Source of the DNA: Veillonella atypica KON
Lineage (GTDB): Bacteria; Bacillota; Negativicutes; Veillonellales; Veillonellaceae
Length of the DNA: 64,000 bases
Direction: 5' to 3'
Assembly (NCBI RefSeq): GCF_002959915.1
Contig: NZ_PPDE01000011.1
Coordinates: 62,001 to 126,000, forward strand
The translations under genes were made by a program, and so were the position numbers. The notes below the pieces were generated by a model. It searched no databases. It was not told the origin of the DNA and worked only from the letters and a program-made list of their open reading frames with translations. The first letter of the stretch is position 1, and each line of letters opens with the position of its first letter. Of this stretch, positions 45,041 through 54,185 are shown piece by piece.

Positions 45041-46951
45041 TTAAGATTGTACATCAGATTCTGTAGAGCTTGTCTTAGTTTCTTCAGTAGCATTAGGCAT
45101 GGAAATCACCGCATCCATATGACTTGCTGTAGGCGCTTCTGTTTCATCAGGAGCCTTAGTAGTACCATATTTATGAAGATTTTCAACAGCCTTAGCATCA
45201 ATAGTTTCTTCTTCTAATAAAGCCTTTGCCATATTGTGTAAGAAATCCATGTTATCTGTTAAGAGTTGTTCTACATCGCGATATGCTTCATCTACAATAT
45301 GATGAATTTCAACATCGATCTTACTTGCAACTTCTTCACTATAGTTGCGTTCATGACCAATATTTTTGCCGAGGAATACTTGCTCTTGTTGTTCACCAAA
45401 TACAATTGGTCCCAACGTATCACTCATCCCCCAACGAGTAACCATAGAACGTGCCGTATTCGTTACACTTTGTAAATCGCCAGATGCGCCTGTACTGATA
45501 TCGCCAAGTACAAGAGCCTCTGCAATACGACCACCAAGTGCTACGCGTATGTCCGCCAATAGTTGTGCTTTAGTCTTATAATCATGTTCCTCTTTAGGTA
45601 ACATCATTGTATAACCACCAGCATAACCGCGTGGAATAATCGTTACTTTATGAACAGGGTTTGCATGTGGCAATAAATGAGCCACGATAGCATGGCCAGA
45701 TTCATGATAAGCGGTCAATTTGCGATCCTTTTCGCTCACAATATGACTGCGGCGTTCAGGGCCCATGCTAACCTTTTCACTGGCTTCTTCCAATTCAGCC
45801 ATGGTGATAACCTTTTTATTTAAGCGCGCAGCTAACAATGCGGCTTCGTTTAACAAATTGCTCAAATCAGCACCAGTAAAGCCAGGTGTCTTTTTAGCAA
45901 TCGTTTTTAAGTCTACATCATCTGCTAATGGTTTATTACGTGCATGAACCTTAAGGATTGCTTCACGACCATGAAGATCTGGACGTCCAACAACAACTTG
46001 TCTATCAAAGCGACCAGGACGCAATAATGCAGGGTCCAAAATATCTGGTCGGTTAGTTGCTGCAAGGGTAATGATGCCTTCATTGGCACCAAAGCCATCC
46101 ATTTCAACGAGTAATTGGTTTAGCGTTTGTTCACGTTCATCGTGACCGCCACCAAGACCAGCACCACGTTGACGACCTACCGCATCAATTTCATCGATAA
46201 AAATGATACAAGGCGCATTTTTCTTCGCTTGGCCAAATAAATCACGCACCCGAGATGCACCGACACCGACAAACATTTCTACGAAATCGGAACCGGAAAT
46301 GGTAAAGAATGGAACACCGGCTTCACCAGCTACAGCCTTTGCCAATAGGGTTTTGCCTGTACCTGGAGGTCCTGCTAACAAGACCCCTTTCGGAATGGTT
46401 GCACCAATACTTGTAAATTTACCTGGGTCCTTCAAGAATTCAACAACCTCTGTCAATTCTTGCTTTGCCTCTTCGGCACCAGCTACATCACTAAATTTAA
46501 CCTTTACATTACCATCGCCCATCATCTTAGCACGACTTTTGCCAAAGTTCATTACGCGACCGCCACCACCTTGGGTTTGTTGCATAATAAAGAAGAACAC
46601 AACCACAAGGATAATAATAGGAATCGCGGAGCCTAATAAACTAACCCACCAAGAAGGTTGTTCAGGTGGTGCAGCAGTAATTTCAACACCATTATCTGTC
46701 AACGTTTTGATCAACGTATCATCAGATGGTGCATAGGACACAAAATCTGTACCATTTTTTAGTTTTCCTTTGATTCCATGGTCATTTGTAATCGTTACAG
46801 ATTCAACCTTTTTTTGTTGTACCTGTTGAACAAAACCGGTATAACTCATTTCGGCTTTATTAGTATTCTGCCCTGCAAGGGAATCTATAACGAAAACGGC
46901 AATTGCAATGATAAGTAAGTAAAGGACGAGTTTTTTACTAAATTGACTCAA
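45041..46951 (-). CDS. ftsH: ATP-dependent zinc metalloprotease FtsH
   Basis: A membrane-bound AAA+ protease of 636 residues degrading misfolded membrane proteins and regulators. It has two N-terminal hydrophobic segments (about 8-24 and 102-124), Walker A GPPGTGKT (194-201), Walker [11 protein letters not shown], the second region of homology and the zinc site HESGH (416-420). In proteobacteria FtsH also controls LpxC levels; the E. coli LpxC degradation signal is not evident here. The start is TTG with AAAGGAG upstream. The promoter region holds a conspicuous inverted repeat. Confidence 0.97.
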   Translation of the reverse strand: MSQFSKKLVLYLLIIAIAVFVIDSLAGQNTNKAEMSYTGFVQQVQQKKVESVTITNDHGIKGKLKNGTDFVSYAPSDDTLIKTLTDNGVEITAAPPEQPSWWVSLLGSAIPIIILVVVFFFIMQQTQGGGGRVMNFGKSRAKMMGDGNVKVKFSDVAGAEEAKQELTEVVEFLKDPGKFTSIGATIPKGVLLAGPPGTGKTLLAKAVAGEAGVPFFTISGSDFVEMFVGVGASRVRDLFGQAKKNAPCIIFIDEIDAVGRQRGAGLGGGHDEREQTLNQLLVEMDGFGANEGIITLAATNRPDILDPALLRPGRFDRQVVVGRPDLHGREAILKVHARNKPLADDVDLKTIAKKTPGFTGADLSNLLNEAALLAARLNKKVITMAELEEASEKVSMGPERRSHIVSEKDRKLTAYHESGHAIVAHLLPHANPVHKVTIIPRGYAGGYTMMLPKEEHDYKTKAQLLADIRVALGGRIAEALVLGDISTGASGDLQSVTNTARSMVTRWGMSDTLGPIVFGEQQEQVFLGKNIGHERNYSEEVASKIDVEIHHIVDEAYRDVEQLLTDNMDFLHNMAKALLEEETIDAKAVENLHKYGTTKAPDETEAPTASHMDAVISMPNATEETKTSSTESDVQS

Positions 46952-46983
46952 AAAATTACTCCTTTCACATGTAATGTATAACC

Positions 46984-47011
46984 TAATAATGCATAATGAT
47001 ATGCATTATTA
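46984..47011. promoter_or_regulatory. Inverted repeat over the predicted ftsH transcription start (candidate operator)
   Basis: TAATAATGCAT (46984-46994), a 6-base spacer and its perfect complement (47001-47011) form an 11-bp inverted repeat immediately downstream of the -10. Position and symmetry suit a repressor operator. It is not GC-rich and has no T-run, which argues against a terminator. Confidence 0.5.
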
Positions 47012-47012
47012 T

Positions 47013-47021
47013 ATTATACCA
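47013..47021 (-). promoter_or_regulatory. Extended -10 promoter for ftsH
   Basis: TGGTATAAT on the minus strand is a perfect extended -10, 61 bases before the ftsH start codon; no clear -35. Confidence 0.55.
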
Positions 47022-47072
47022 TATAAGGCGAACAAATACTCGCCATTATTTAGTTATAAATATATTACACCC

Positions 47073-47615
47073 TTATTGGTAAACAGATTCTTTCAAAATA
47101 CCAATATATGGTAATTGGCGATATTGCTCTGCATAATCAAGGCCATAACCAACAACAAAATAATCTGGAACTGTAAAGCCTACATAATCGACATCTACAT
47201 CCATTTTACGGCGTTCCGGTTTATTAAGAAGGGCAGCAAGTCGAACACTCTTAGCGCCACGAGCCTTCAAATTATCCAATAAATAATGAAGAGTTGTGCC
47301 CGTATCTACGATATCTTCTACAACGAGTACATTTTTACCTTCTACGGAGCGATCTAAGTCTTTTAAAATACGAACCACACCAGTACTTGTTGTACCATCA
47401 CCGTAACTAGAACAAGAAATAAAATCGAATGATACATCTACTGAATCATCGATGGTGCGAGCTAAATCGGTATAGAAAACAATAGCGCCTTTCAAAACGC
47501 CGACTAATACAACAGATTCATTAGCATAATCTTTGCTAATCTCAGCACCTAACTCACGAATGCGAGTTGCTAATTGTTCTTGAGAGTATAAAATTTCTTT
47601 TACATCTTGATGCAT
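47073..47615 (-). CDS. hpt: Hypoxanthine phosphoribosyltransferase
   Basis: A 180-residue purine-salvage enzyme converting hypoxanthine (and often guanine) with PRPP to nucleotide. The PRPP-binding motif VLVVEDIVDTGTTLHYLL is intact, and VGVLKGAIVFYTDLAR and SSYGDGTTSTG are family features. It sits between tilS and ftsH as in Bacillus, where tilS, hprT and ftsH adjoin. Confidence 0.96.
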   Translation of the reverse strand: MHQDVKEILYSQEQLATRIRELGAEISKDYANESVVLVGVLKGAIVFYTDLARTIDDSVDVSFDFISCSSYGDGTTSTGVVRILKDLDRSVEGKNVLVVEDIVDTGTTLHYLLDNLKARGAKSVRLAALLNKPERRKMDVDVDYVGFTVPDYFVVGYGLDYAEQYRQLPYIGILKESVYQ

Positions 47616-47639
47616 ATATAAGACCTCCCGGATCTATAT

Positions 47640-48656
47640 CTAATGTTTGCAATACACATGTATTGTATCACATTGCGCGTTAATTGTAACTTTTTGAATG
47701 GTGAAAGTTTTAGCTTCCCCCGTACGTATGATATGGGCCAATTGTTCTTGATGCGCTAGGGATAGTGAAACACTGGGTATCATCAATTGCCACAATCGCC
47801 GCTGCATAGCGAGCGGTAATGCACGCATACGACGCCTTGATACCTGAAATCCATTATCTACAGATTGTACTAATTGTATAAACAAGCGCTGGCTTTCACC
47901 ATTAAGATACGCCTCATCAACTTGAGCAATATCACCCAATCTACATAAGGCATCTACTACATTAGGATTAATGGTTTGTAGCGTAGGAATTACCTCATGA
48001 CGAATACGATTTCTATTATATTTCACATCTTCATTAGACGTATCCACACAATATTCAATATCCTGCAAACGAGCATATTCTAATATTTCATCTTTTGTAA
48101 CCGACAATAGCGGTCTAACTATAGGAACAGCGTAATCATGACTTATCACAGACATGCCGGTAATACCTTTGATACCAGACCCGCGCAATATGTGTGCTAA
48201 AATGGTTTCCCCTTGATCATCCTTATGATGAGCAGTGACAATATAATCATAATGTTCACGGTCAGCTAATTCATTGAACCACTTATAGCGCTCACATCGG
48301 CCAACAGTCTCTAACGACTCCTTTCGCTCCCCGGCCATAGTGGGAATATCCTTTTTAACACCCCAAAATGGCAAATTGTTCTTATTACAATAGGATGCAA
48401 CCATTTGCAATTCACTTAGGCTTTCTCTGCGAATAGAATGATCCATAGTAGTAACGCCAATAGTCCATCGTGCTTTTCTATGTACCTTTACATATTGCAA
48501 AACATTTAATAAGACCATAGAATCTGGGCCCCCTGAACAAGCAACTAAGATTCGTGCCTCATGAGGAAATAAATTGGAATCCTTTAATGTCTTATTAACC
48601 CTTCTATGGAGTTGTTTGATTTGTTTAGGAGTCGATTTACTGTGCTGTCTCATCAT
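47640..48656 (-). CDS. tilS: tRNA(Ile)-lysidine synthetase TilS
   Basis: TilS adds lysine to C34 of the tRNA-Ile that reads AUA, an essential change of decoding. The 338-residue protein has the PP-loop VACSGGPDSMVLLNVL (about 38-53), the VTAHHKDDQGETILAHILRGSG block and a short C-terminal domain. It is shorter than Bacillus TilS, which is usual for some clades. It overlaps the Ppx/GppA gene by 20 bases. Confidence 0.95.
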   Translation of the reverse strand: MMRQHSKSTPKQIKQLHRRVNKTLKDSNLFPHEARILVACSGGPDSMVLLNVLQYVKVHRKARWTIGVTTMDHSIRRESLSELQMVASYCNKNNLPFWGVKKDIPTMAGERKESLETVGRCERYKWFNELADREHYDYIVTAHHKDDQGETILAHILRGSGIKGITGMSVISHDYAVPIVRPLLSVTKDEILEYARLQDIEYCVDTSNEDVKYNRNRIRHEVIPTLQTINPNVVDALCRLGDIAQVDEAYLNGESQRLFIQLVQSVDNGFQVSRRRMRALPLAMQRRLWQLMIPSVSLSLAHQEQLAHIIRTGEAKTFTIQKVTINAQCDTIHVYCKH

Positions 48657-49539
48657 AACTTGTAATCAATTCTTGTTGTAATGCTTCCATACCATCTTGT
48701 TCACTTACAAAAATATGAGGCACCTCATAAGCATCCATAAATGATGTTAGTATTTCTGCACCACTTACAATAATATCTGCACGCCCAGGCTGTAGTCCTG
48801 GTACATGTAAACGCTCATCACGGCTCATATAGCGCAATTGTAAGATAATGCCTTCTATACATTCTCTAGAAAGCTTATGACCTTGAATTTTATGGCCATC
48901 ATATTCTGTCATTTTTAAATCAATAGCCGCTAAGGTTGTAATAGTGCCTCCGATACCAATGAAATCACCGAACGTACCCTCTATCATCATGGGGTCCCAT
49001 AAAAACCGTGTTTCTTCCCATACTCGTTGAGGGCCTTCATCCGAAAGAGGTCTAAGGCGTACCGCACCAACCGGATAGGAGCGACTCCAATAGATGCTAT
49101 CTTTAGAACCGAGTGCCAACTCAGTACTACCACCGCCAATATCAATGGTTGCATAATGTAATCCGTCAGCTAAACGATCTTGTAAAGCGCCTTTAAATCC
49201 ATAAACTGCTTCTTCATCACCACTTAAGATACGATACGTCATGGAGCAATATGTCATGGCTTGCTCCATAAACGCAATGCCATTTGATGCTTCTCGAACG
49301 GCACTCGTTGCAAATGCAAGACAATGGTCTACACCATAATCTTTCGCTAGAGTGGCTATTTCAGAAAAGGCTTTATAAGATGCGTCCATCGATTCTGTCG
49401 TTAACAATCCATCTTCATTTCGTTTGCCTAATCGCGTTGTCCATAACCGCTTTGGTTCGTTATGCCATTGACCATCTATATAAGTTCCTAGTAATAATCG
49501 AATAGAATTAGAACCTACATCGATAATAGCAGCTTTCAT
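48637..49539 (-). CDS. ppx: Ppx/GppA-family phosphatase
   Basis: A 300-residue ASKHA-fold exopolyphosphatase/guanosine pentaphosphatase family protein. AIIDVGSNSIRLLLG opens it, and LSGDEEAVYGFKGAL and ATIDIGGGSTELALG form the phosphate-binding core. It ends at the short form, lacking the extra C-terminal domains of E. coli Ppx. Substrate (polyphosphate or pppGpp) cannot be decided. It overlaps tilS, suggesting coupled expression. Confidence 0.9.
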   Translation of the reverse strand: MKAAIIDVGSNSIRLLLGTYIDGQWHNEPKRLWTTRLGKRNEDGLLTTESMDASYKAFSEIATLAKDYGVDHCLAFATSAVREASNGIAFMEQAMTYCSMTYRILSGDEEAVYGFKGALQDRLADGLHYATIDIGGGSTELALGSKDSIYWSRSYPVGAVRLRPLSDEGPQRVWEETRFLWDPMMIEGTFGDFIGIGGTITTLAAIDLKMTEYDGHKIQGHKLSRECIEGIILQLRYMSRDERLHVPGLQPGRADIIVSGAEILTSFMDAYEVPHIFVSEQDGMEALQQELITSYDETAQ

Positions 49540-49603
49540 AGTCGCCCCTCCTTATTATCCCTCTATTAATTACCCACTATAATTGCAATTTTAAAGTATA
49601 TGC

Positions 49604-49633
49604 ACAAAGAGATGGCCGAAACCATCTCTTTAT
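49604..49633 (-). terminator. Terminator-like hairpin after the S1-domain gene
   Basis: A perfect 10-bp stem (49606-49615 with 49622-49631) follows the stop codon. Only three T residues follow on the minus strand, so termination may be partial. Confidence 0.55.
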
Positions 49634-49634
49634 T

Positions 49635-50036
49635 TTAATCGCGACGACCGCCACGGCCACCACGTTTACCTTCTGTATTACGTTTTAAATCATGTAATCG
49701 CTCGTTGCTATCACGCAAGAATGATTTCATCTTTGCCTCAAAAGACTCTGCACTTTGTCGACTTTGTACACGGCGCTCTGGACGGCGTTCCTCTACTTGT
49801 GGTTTTTCTTGAGTTTGACGAATGGAAAGACCAATTTTACTACCATCTACAGATAAGACCTTTACCTTCACTGCATCTTGTACTTTTAGTACATCGTTAA
49901 TATCCTCTACATAGCCATGAGCTACTTCTGAAATATGAACTAAACCTGTTTGTTTATCACCTAAATCGATAAAAGCACCAAACTTTGTAATACCGGAAAC
50001 TGTACCGTTTAAAACGCTACCAACTTCGATTGCCAT
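49635..50036 (-). CDS. S1 RNA-binding domain protein (YabR-like)
   Basis: A 133-residue protein with one S1 domain (about 3-75; GTVSGITKFGAFIDLGDKQTGLVHISE) and a basic tail ending in KRGGRGGRRD. It resembles YabR, the general stress protein of the divIC neighbourhood in Bacillus, and has the same position here. S1 proteins of this kind associate with ribosomes or RNA; the precise role is unknown. Confidence 0.88.
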   Translation of the reverse strand: MAIEVGSVLNGTVSGITKFGAFIDLGDKQTGLVHISEVAHGYVEDINDVLKVQDAVKVKVLSVDGSKIGLSIRQTQEKPQVEERRPERRVQSRQSAESFEAKMKSFLRDSNERLHDLKRNTEGKRGGRGGRRD

Positions 50037-50093
50037 GCAACCTCCTAATAAAACCTCAAAATATAAACTAAAACTACACTAATGATGACAAGA

Positions 50094-50420
50094 TTATTTT
50101 ACATATGGCACTTCACCTGGTTTAACGAGGCCTAATTGCTCACGTGCTACATTTTCAATATTCTTAGGATCTTGTAGCTTTGCTTTTTCTTGTTCTAATT
50201 CATCATTTCTTTGTTGCAATTCTTGCAATTGTTGTTCAATATGTTGTTTTTCTTGATATATAGCTACTAAGCGATATGCTTGTCCAAGTAAAAGCATAAC
50301 CATTACTGCAACGGCAATGCGTTTCACCCACATAATGACAATCTTACGATCTTCAGCGCGTCGATTTCGTTGCACCCGTCTACGCTTTATCGGTTTTTCA
50401 CGATGTTCAGATTGTTTCAT
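50094..50420 (-). CDS. Septum formation initiator, DivIC/FtsB family
   Basis: A 108-residue bitopic membrane protein: a basic cytoplasmic N-terminus (about 1-28), one transmembrane helix (about 30-47) and a coiled coil (about 50-85) followed by IENVAREQLGLVKPGEVPYV, the conserved tail of the family. It acts in the divisome with FtsL and DivIB/FtsQ partners. It precedes the S1 gene as in Bacillus. Confidence 0.9.
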   Translation of the reverse strand: MKQSEHREKPIKRRRVQRNRRAEDRKIVIMWVKRIAVAVMVMLLLGQAYRLVAIYQEKQHIEQQLQELQQRNDELEQEKAKLQDPKNIENVAREQLGLVKPGEVPYVK

Positions 50421-50463
50421 GCAGCGCCCCCAAAAATAGTATTAACTATATACATAATAACAA

Positions 50464-50472
50464 ATTATACCA
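50464..50472 (-). promoter_or_regulatory. Extended -10 promoter for the divIC-like gene
   Basis: TGGTATAAT on the minus strand lies 44 bases before the ATG; -35 not clear. Confidence 0.5.
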
Positions 50473-50544
50473 CAGAACCCCTAGGAAATTATAGGTAGAA
50501 AATTGTATAAAAGTAGATTTATTTTGAAATATATTTAAGGTACA

Positions 50545-51492
50545 TTACATAGTTTCTGCTTTTTTTGCATATTCTCTAATAACCGCACAGGATTTCTTAA
50601 ATAAAGCCAATTCATCCTCTGTCATTTGTAATTCAAGAACATCTTCTATGCCATCCTTGCCAATGACAGCAGGTGTGGATGCAAAAACGCCTGTTTCCCC
50701 GTATTGACCATCTAAATAACAAGAACATGGCAATACTTTTTTCTCATCATGGAATACAGAGCGAATTAACTCTGTGGTGGCACTTGCTATACCAAATTCC
50801 GTAGAGCCTTTGCCTGCCAACACATGATATCCACCAATTTTAACATCATCTAACACTTGTTTATGATCTAGTTCTGGAAATCTATGAGGCAATTCTTTTT
50901 GCAATTCTACTAACGGCTTGCCTTGTACATACACATGGGACCATGGCACCATAGCACTTGCGCCATGCTCACCCATGCAATAAGCAGTAATAGTTCGATT
51001 GCTAATATCGAATATATGAGCTAACTCTTTTTGCAATCTTGCAGAATCTAGCGCTGTACCTGACGAAATAATGCGCTTTGGATTCCAATCTAAATGTTTA
51101 CATAAATACGTAGCCACTACATCTGCTGGATTAGATATAGAAATAATAAAGCCCTTAAATCCAGATGCTTTAATGCGAGGAATAACATCCTTTAGTACTG
51201 CGATTGTATCACCAAGGCTTTCTAGGCGATCTTGATATAAATTAGGTAGTGGACCTGCACTAAAAACAAGAATATCACAATCACCACAGTCTTCAATCGG
51301 ACCAGATGTAGCCGTTACACGATGAGGTATATAACTAACCGCATCATTAACATCCATAGCCTGTGCTTTAGCTTTCTTTTCATCAATATCCATCATATAT
51401 AACTCATCAACTTCGCCTTGCAAAGCTAAAGAAAAGGCTACATGCGAGCCTACATGTCCAGTTCCGATAATACCTACTTTACGTAATTTCAT
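50545..51492 (-). CDS. L-lactate/2-hydroxyacid dehydrogenase (LDH/MDH superfamily)
   Basis: A 315-residue NAD-dependent dehydrogenase. The Rossmann motif GIIGTGHVGSHVA opens it, and the catalytic His is in GEHGASAMVPWS. The specificity loop reads AGPLPNLYQDRLESL, unlike the usual lactate dehydrogenase AGxxQKPGETR, so the substrate may be a 2-oxo acid other than pyruvate, as in L-2-hydroxyisocaproate dehydrogenases. The start at 51492 follows GAGGAGG; the longer frame to 51549 crosses a hairpin and is rejected. Confidence 0.85.
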   Translation of the reverse strand: MKLRKVGIIGTGHVGSHVAFSLALQGEVDELYMMDIDEKKAKAQAMDVNDAVSYIPHRVTATSGPIEDCGDCDILVFSAGPLPNLYQDRLESLGDTIAVLKDVIPRIKASGFKGFIISISNPADVVATYLCKHLDWNPKRIISSGTALDSARLQKELAHIFDISNRTITAYCMGEHGASAMVPWSHVYVQGKPLVELQKELPHRFPELDHKQVLDDVKIGGYHVLAGKGSTEFGIASATTELIRSVFHDEKKVLPCSCYLDGQYGETGVFASTPAVIGKDGIEDVLELQMTEDELALFKKSCAVIREYAKKAETM

Positions 51493-51530
51493 AAGGGCCT
51501 CCTCAATACCATTTGGTTTATAAATAATTG

Positions 51531-51570
51531 AAAGGACTATTATAGCCACTTACTATAATAGTCCTTTTTT
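51531..51570. terminator. Terminator-like hairpin upstream of the dehydrogenase gene
   Basis: A perfect 15-bp stem (51531-51545 with 51553-51567) lies at the end of the folate-cluster unit. The better T-run is on the plus strand, but the stem can terminate minus-strand transcripts too. Confidence 0.65.
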
Positions 51571-51580
51571 AAATATATTG

Positions 51581-51655
51581 TTAGTCCCTTCCAAAAAAGA
51601 AACTCACTACAGCAATAACGATAACTACACCTACAATGGATGGAATTAAGGCCAT
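51581..51655 (-). CDS. Possible 24-residue membrane peptide
   Basis: An ATG at 51655 opens a 24-codon frame, MALIPSIVGVVIVIAVVSFFF plus GRD: one hydrophobic helix with a charged end, like known small membrane proteins. It lies between the anchored protein gene and the hairpin at 51531. No strong ribosome site is seen, so it could be chance. Confidence 0.3.
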   Translation of the reverse strand: MALIPSIVGVVIVIAVVSFFFGRD

Positions 51656-51672
51656 ACCCGCAAGACTTTGAG

Positions 51673-52479
51673 CTAATGTACGTCAGATAATTCTAAAGGA
51701 AATAAATTCTGCCCTTGTACATCAATTTTATTTTTCTCTACATATTGTTTACGCATATTCCATAAAATAGTCAAATCATCTGGATCTATTTTATTTAATG
51801 CATAGATTCGTATAAATTGAGAACCATAATAGCCTTTCAAGCTATCTGGAATCCCTTTTGTTCCTTCTCCTAGAATACGAGTATTAAAATATCCCTGAAT
51901 TTCTTGTTTCGATTGATCAATAATGATAAATCCTGAACCATCCAATATATATATTTTAGCATCTCTTTGTTTAAGCGACTTTACATTATTCGTGATAAAA
52001 AACGATGTATCCAAATCGATGAGAGATGATTCATAACCGGATTGATAATAAGGCTCTATATAATGAGCCCCCTTATCCGTAGCATTTAACATATCGGTAA
52101 AGTTATGCTGTTCTTCAGCTGTAAAATCCCGAAAACTACTTATATTCTCAACATGGCGCACGCCCTTTTGATAGTTTTTTAGTTGCCCTGGATCAATATG
52201 TGTTCCCTTAAATTGAACTGCATTAAGGCGAATGGTATTATCCCTTACATTATAAATACCATAACCTTCATAACCTAAAAAATATACATTATCACCGATT
52301 TGCTTCATCGCCAACAGTCGCTTCGATATAATAGCATCATTTGATGTAACCATTAATGTATGCTGTTCTGGATCAACTTTCACAGACTTTACATCATCAT
52401 TAACCATTGACATTGCCCAATAGGACAACCCCATTAAAAGAATGGCAACAATGATAAAGCCCAGTCGTTTTGCATTCAT
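51673..52479 (-). CDS. Hypothetical membrane-anchored protein
   Basis: A 268-residue protein I do not recognise. It has one N-terminal transmembrane helix (about 7-25, LGFIIVAILLMGLSYWAMSM) and an extracytoplasmic remainder with no Cys-rich or catalytic motif I can name; short strand-like segments dominate, for example VYFLGYEGYGIYNV and AKIYILDGSGFIIID, which hints at a beta-propeller or similar fold. It follows folK by 29 bases and may be last in that operon. Function unknown. Confidence 0.75.
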   Translation of the reverse strand: MNAKRLGFIIVAILLMGLSYWAMSMVNDDVKSVKVDPEQHTLMVTSNDAIISKRLLAMKQIGDNVYFLGYEGYGIYNVRDNTIRLNAVQFKGTHIDPGQLKNYQKGVRHVENISSFRDFTAEEQHNFTDMLNATDKGAHYIEPYYQSGYESSLIDLDTSFFITNNVKSLKQRDAKIYILDGSGFIIIDQSKQEIQGYFNTRILGEGTKGIPDSLKGYYGSQFIRIYALNKIDPDDLTILWNMRKQYVEKNKIDVQGQNLFPLELSDVH

Positions 52480-52508
52480 TTTAACCCCTTATGAATACAC
52501 ATCTCATA

Positions 52509-52979
52509 TTATTTCTTTAGTGTTTGAATCCTATCACCTATGGATTCCCCATTATATGTAAACTCTTTATCTAGCTCCAGCAAGGGCTCCAAAACAAATA
52601 GTCTATCCCAAAAATAGGGATGAGGAATCACTAATCGAGCATCATTAATATACATACACGCACCATCATCCGATAGGGCATATACAATATCTAGATCAAG
52701 TGTTCTTGGTCCCCAATGAATATCCCTCTTACGTTGAGCCTCACACTCTAATGACTGTAAGACATCGAGTAAATCATGAGGTTCTAAGGAGCTAGATACA
52801 CGCCAAACAGCGTTTAAAAACACATCTTGTTCTGTATAGCCCCAAGGTTCTGTCTCCATAACAGAAGAACTAGTAATCCCATGAACTTGAGGATGTATTG
52901 AAAGCGAATCATATGCGCTCATAATAAACTGACGGCGATTTCCTATATTAGAACCTACACTAATATAGTATGTATACAT
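52509..52979 (-). CDS. folK: 6-hydroxymethyl-7,8-dihydropterin pyrophosphokinase FolK
   Basis: FolK activates the pterin for FolP. The 156-residue protein shows ISVGSNIGNRRQFI, ETEPWGYTEQDVFLNA and the signature KRDIHWGPRTLDLDI plus LVIPHPYFWDRLFVLEPL. Its start overlaps the folB stop by one base. It is fourth in the folE-folP-folB-folK series. Confidence 0.96.
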   Translation of the reverse strand: MYTYYISVGSNIGNRRQFIMSAYDSLSIHPQVHGITSSSVMETEPWGYTEQDVFLNAVWRVSSSLEPHDLLDVLQSLECEAQRKRDIHWGPRTLDLDIVYALSDDGACMYINDARLVIPHPYFWDRLFVLEPLLELDKEFTYNGESIGDRIQTLKK

Positions 52980-53341
52980 TAAATTTGACCTCGAGTCGTT
53001 ACAACTTCTACATAATCTAATACACCAGCTATCGGCACAGACGGTTTTCGTACGGCTACACTAAGGCCGATAATACCTTGAAAGTGTTGATACAATGTAT
53101 CGGCAATCAATGCTCCTATATGTTCTAAGAGATTACAACTTTCACCAGTCATAATGGAAGCTACCATGTCGTAAACCTCAACATAGTTGATAGAATCCTC
53201 TAACACATCTGTTTGACCTGGTTTTGTTAAATCAGTCTTGATTTCAACATCTACGTAGAATCGTTGACCTTGTGATTTTTCAGAATCTAAATTACCATGA
53301 TACCCATAAAAAGCCATATTCTTTAATATGATTTTATCCAT
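52979..53341 (-). CDS. folB: Dihydroneopterin aldolase FolB
   Basis: FolB cleaves dihydroneopterin to hydroxymethyl-dihydropterin and glycolaldehyde. The 120-residue tunnelling-fold protein has FYGYHGNLDSEKSQGQRFYVD with the substrate-binding region and a C-terminal VAVRKPSVPI containing the catalytic Lys. Typical length. It overlaps folK by one base and follows folP by 10. Confidence 0.96.
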   Translation of the reverse strand: MDKIILKNMAFYGYHGNLDSEKSQGQRFYVDVEIKTDLTKPGQTDVLEDSINYVEVYDMVASIMTGESCNLLEHIGALIADTLYQHFQGIIGLSVAVRKPSVPIAGVLDYVEVVTTRGQI

Positions 53342-53351
53342 AGTAAACTCC

Positions 53352-54185
53352 TTATTCGCCCCGCAACAATCCGTCTGCTACAGCTAGAGCTCGTTTATGC
53401 ATCAATACATTATGCACGCGAACCATATCAATTCCTTGGAATACCCCTGTAATACAAGCAGCAACAGTCCCTTCATCGCGTTCTTCTGGAGGTAAACCAC
53501 CGAGCATTGAACCTATAAAGCGTTTTCGACTAGGTGCCAATAACACCGGATATTCATAAGCTGTAATTTCGCCTAAACGTTGTAATACCTCAATGTTTTG
53601 TTCCTCGGTTTTGCCAAATCCAATACCTGGGTCGAGCCAAATATTTTGTGGTTGTACACCTTCTTTTAACGCTTTATCAACGGCCGAGAAAAAGTAGGCT
53701 TTCATATCTTCAATGATGTCATCATAATTTGTATCATTGCTATTATGCATAATGATAACTGGTACACGATATTTTGCTGCTACAGCTGCCATATCAGGAT
53801 CATAATGCAATCCCCATATATCATTTAGAATATGCGCCCCTTTAGAGAATGCATAATCTGCAGTTTTTGCATGGTATGTATCAATGGAAACCGGAACAGA
53901 AGATGCTTCTAATACAGGATCCAGTAGTACGCTAAGGCGTTCAATTTCTTCATCCGCACTCAATGGAGTACATCCAGGGCGTGTAGATTCAACACCTAAA
54001 TCGATGACATCAGCCCCATCTTGAATCATTTGTTTAGTCCATGTAACTGCTGCTTCTGGTGTATTATGCAATCCGCCATCAGAAAAAGAATCTGGTGTGC
54101 CATTCAAGATTCCCATAATTAATGTATGGTCAAATAAGCGTAATGATTTTCCATCACTCCAAGTATATTGTCTACGTTTATACAT
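53352..54185 (-). CDS. folP: Dihydropteroate synthase FolP
   Basis: FolP joins hydroxymethyl-dihydropterin pyrophosphate and p-aminobenzoate; it is the sulfonamide target. The 277-residue TIM-barrel protein carries MGILNGTPDSFSDGG (pterin and phosphate loop), VIDLGVESTRPGC, PVSIDTYHAKT and DPGIGFGKTEEQN, plus a C-terminal VRVHNV. It overlaps folE by 8 bases. Confidence 0.97.
   Translation of the reverse strand: MYKRRQYTWSDGKSLRLFDHTLIMGILNGTPDSFSDGGLHNTPEAAVTWTKQMIQDGADVIDLGVESTRPGCTPLSADEEIERLSVLLDPVLEASSVPVSIDTYHAKTADYAFSKGAHILNDIWGLHYDPDMAAVAAKYRVPVIIMHNSNDTNYDDIIEDMKAYFFSAVDKALKEGVQPQNIWLDPGIGFGKTEEQNIEVLQRLGEITAYEYPVLLAPSRKRFIGSMLGGLPPEERDEGTVAACITGVFQGIDMVRVHNVLMHKRALAVADGLLRGE

Noticed and set aside
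46984-47011. Inverted repeat upstream of ftsH as the hpt terminator
   Set aside because: It is AT-only apart from two GC pairs, has no T-run, and sits immediately below an extended -10, so an operator is the better reading.
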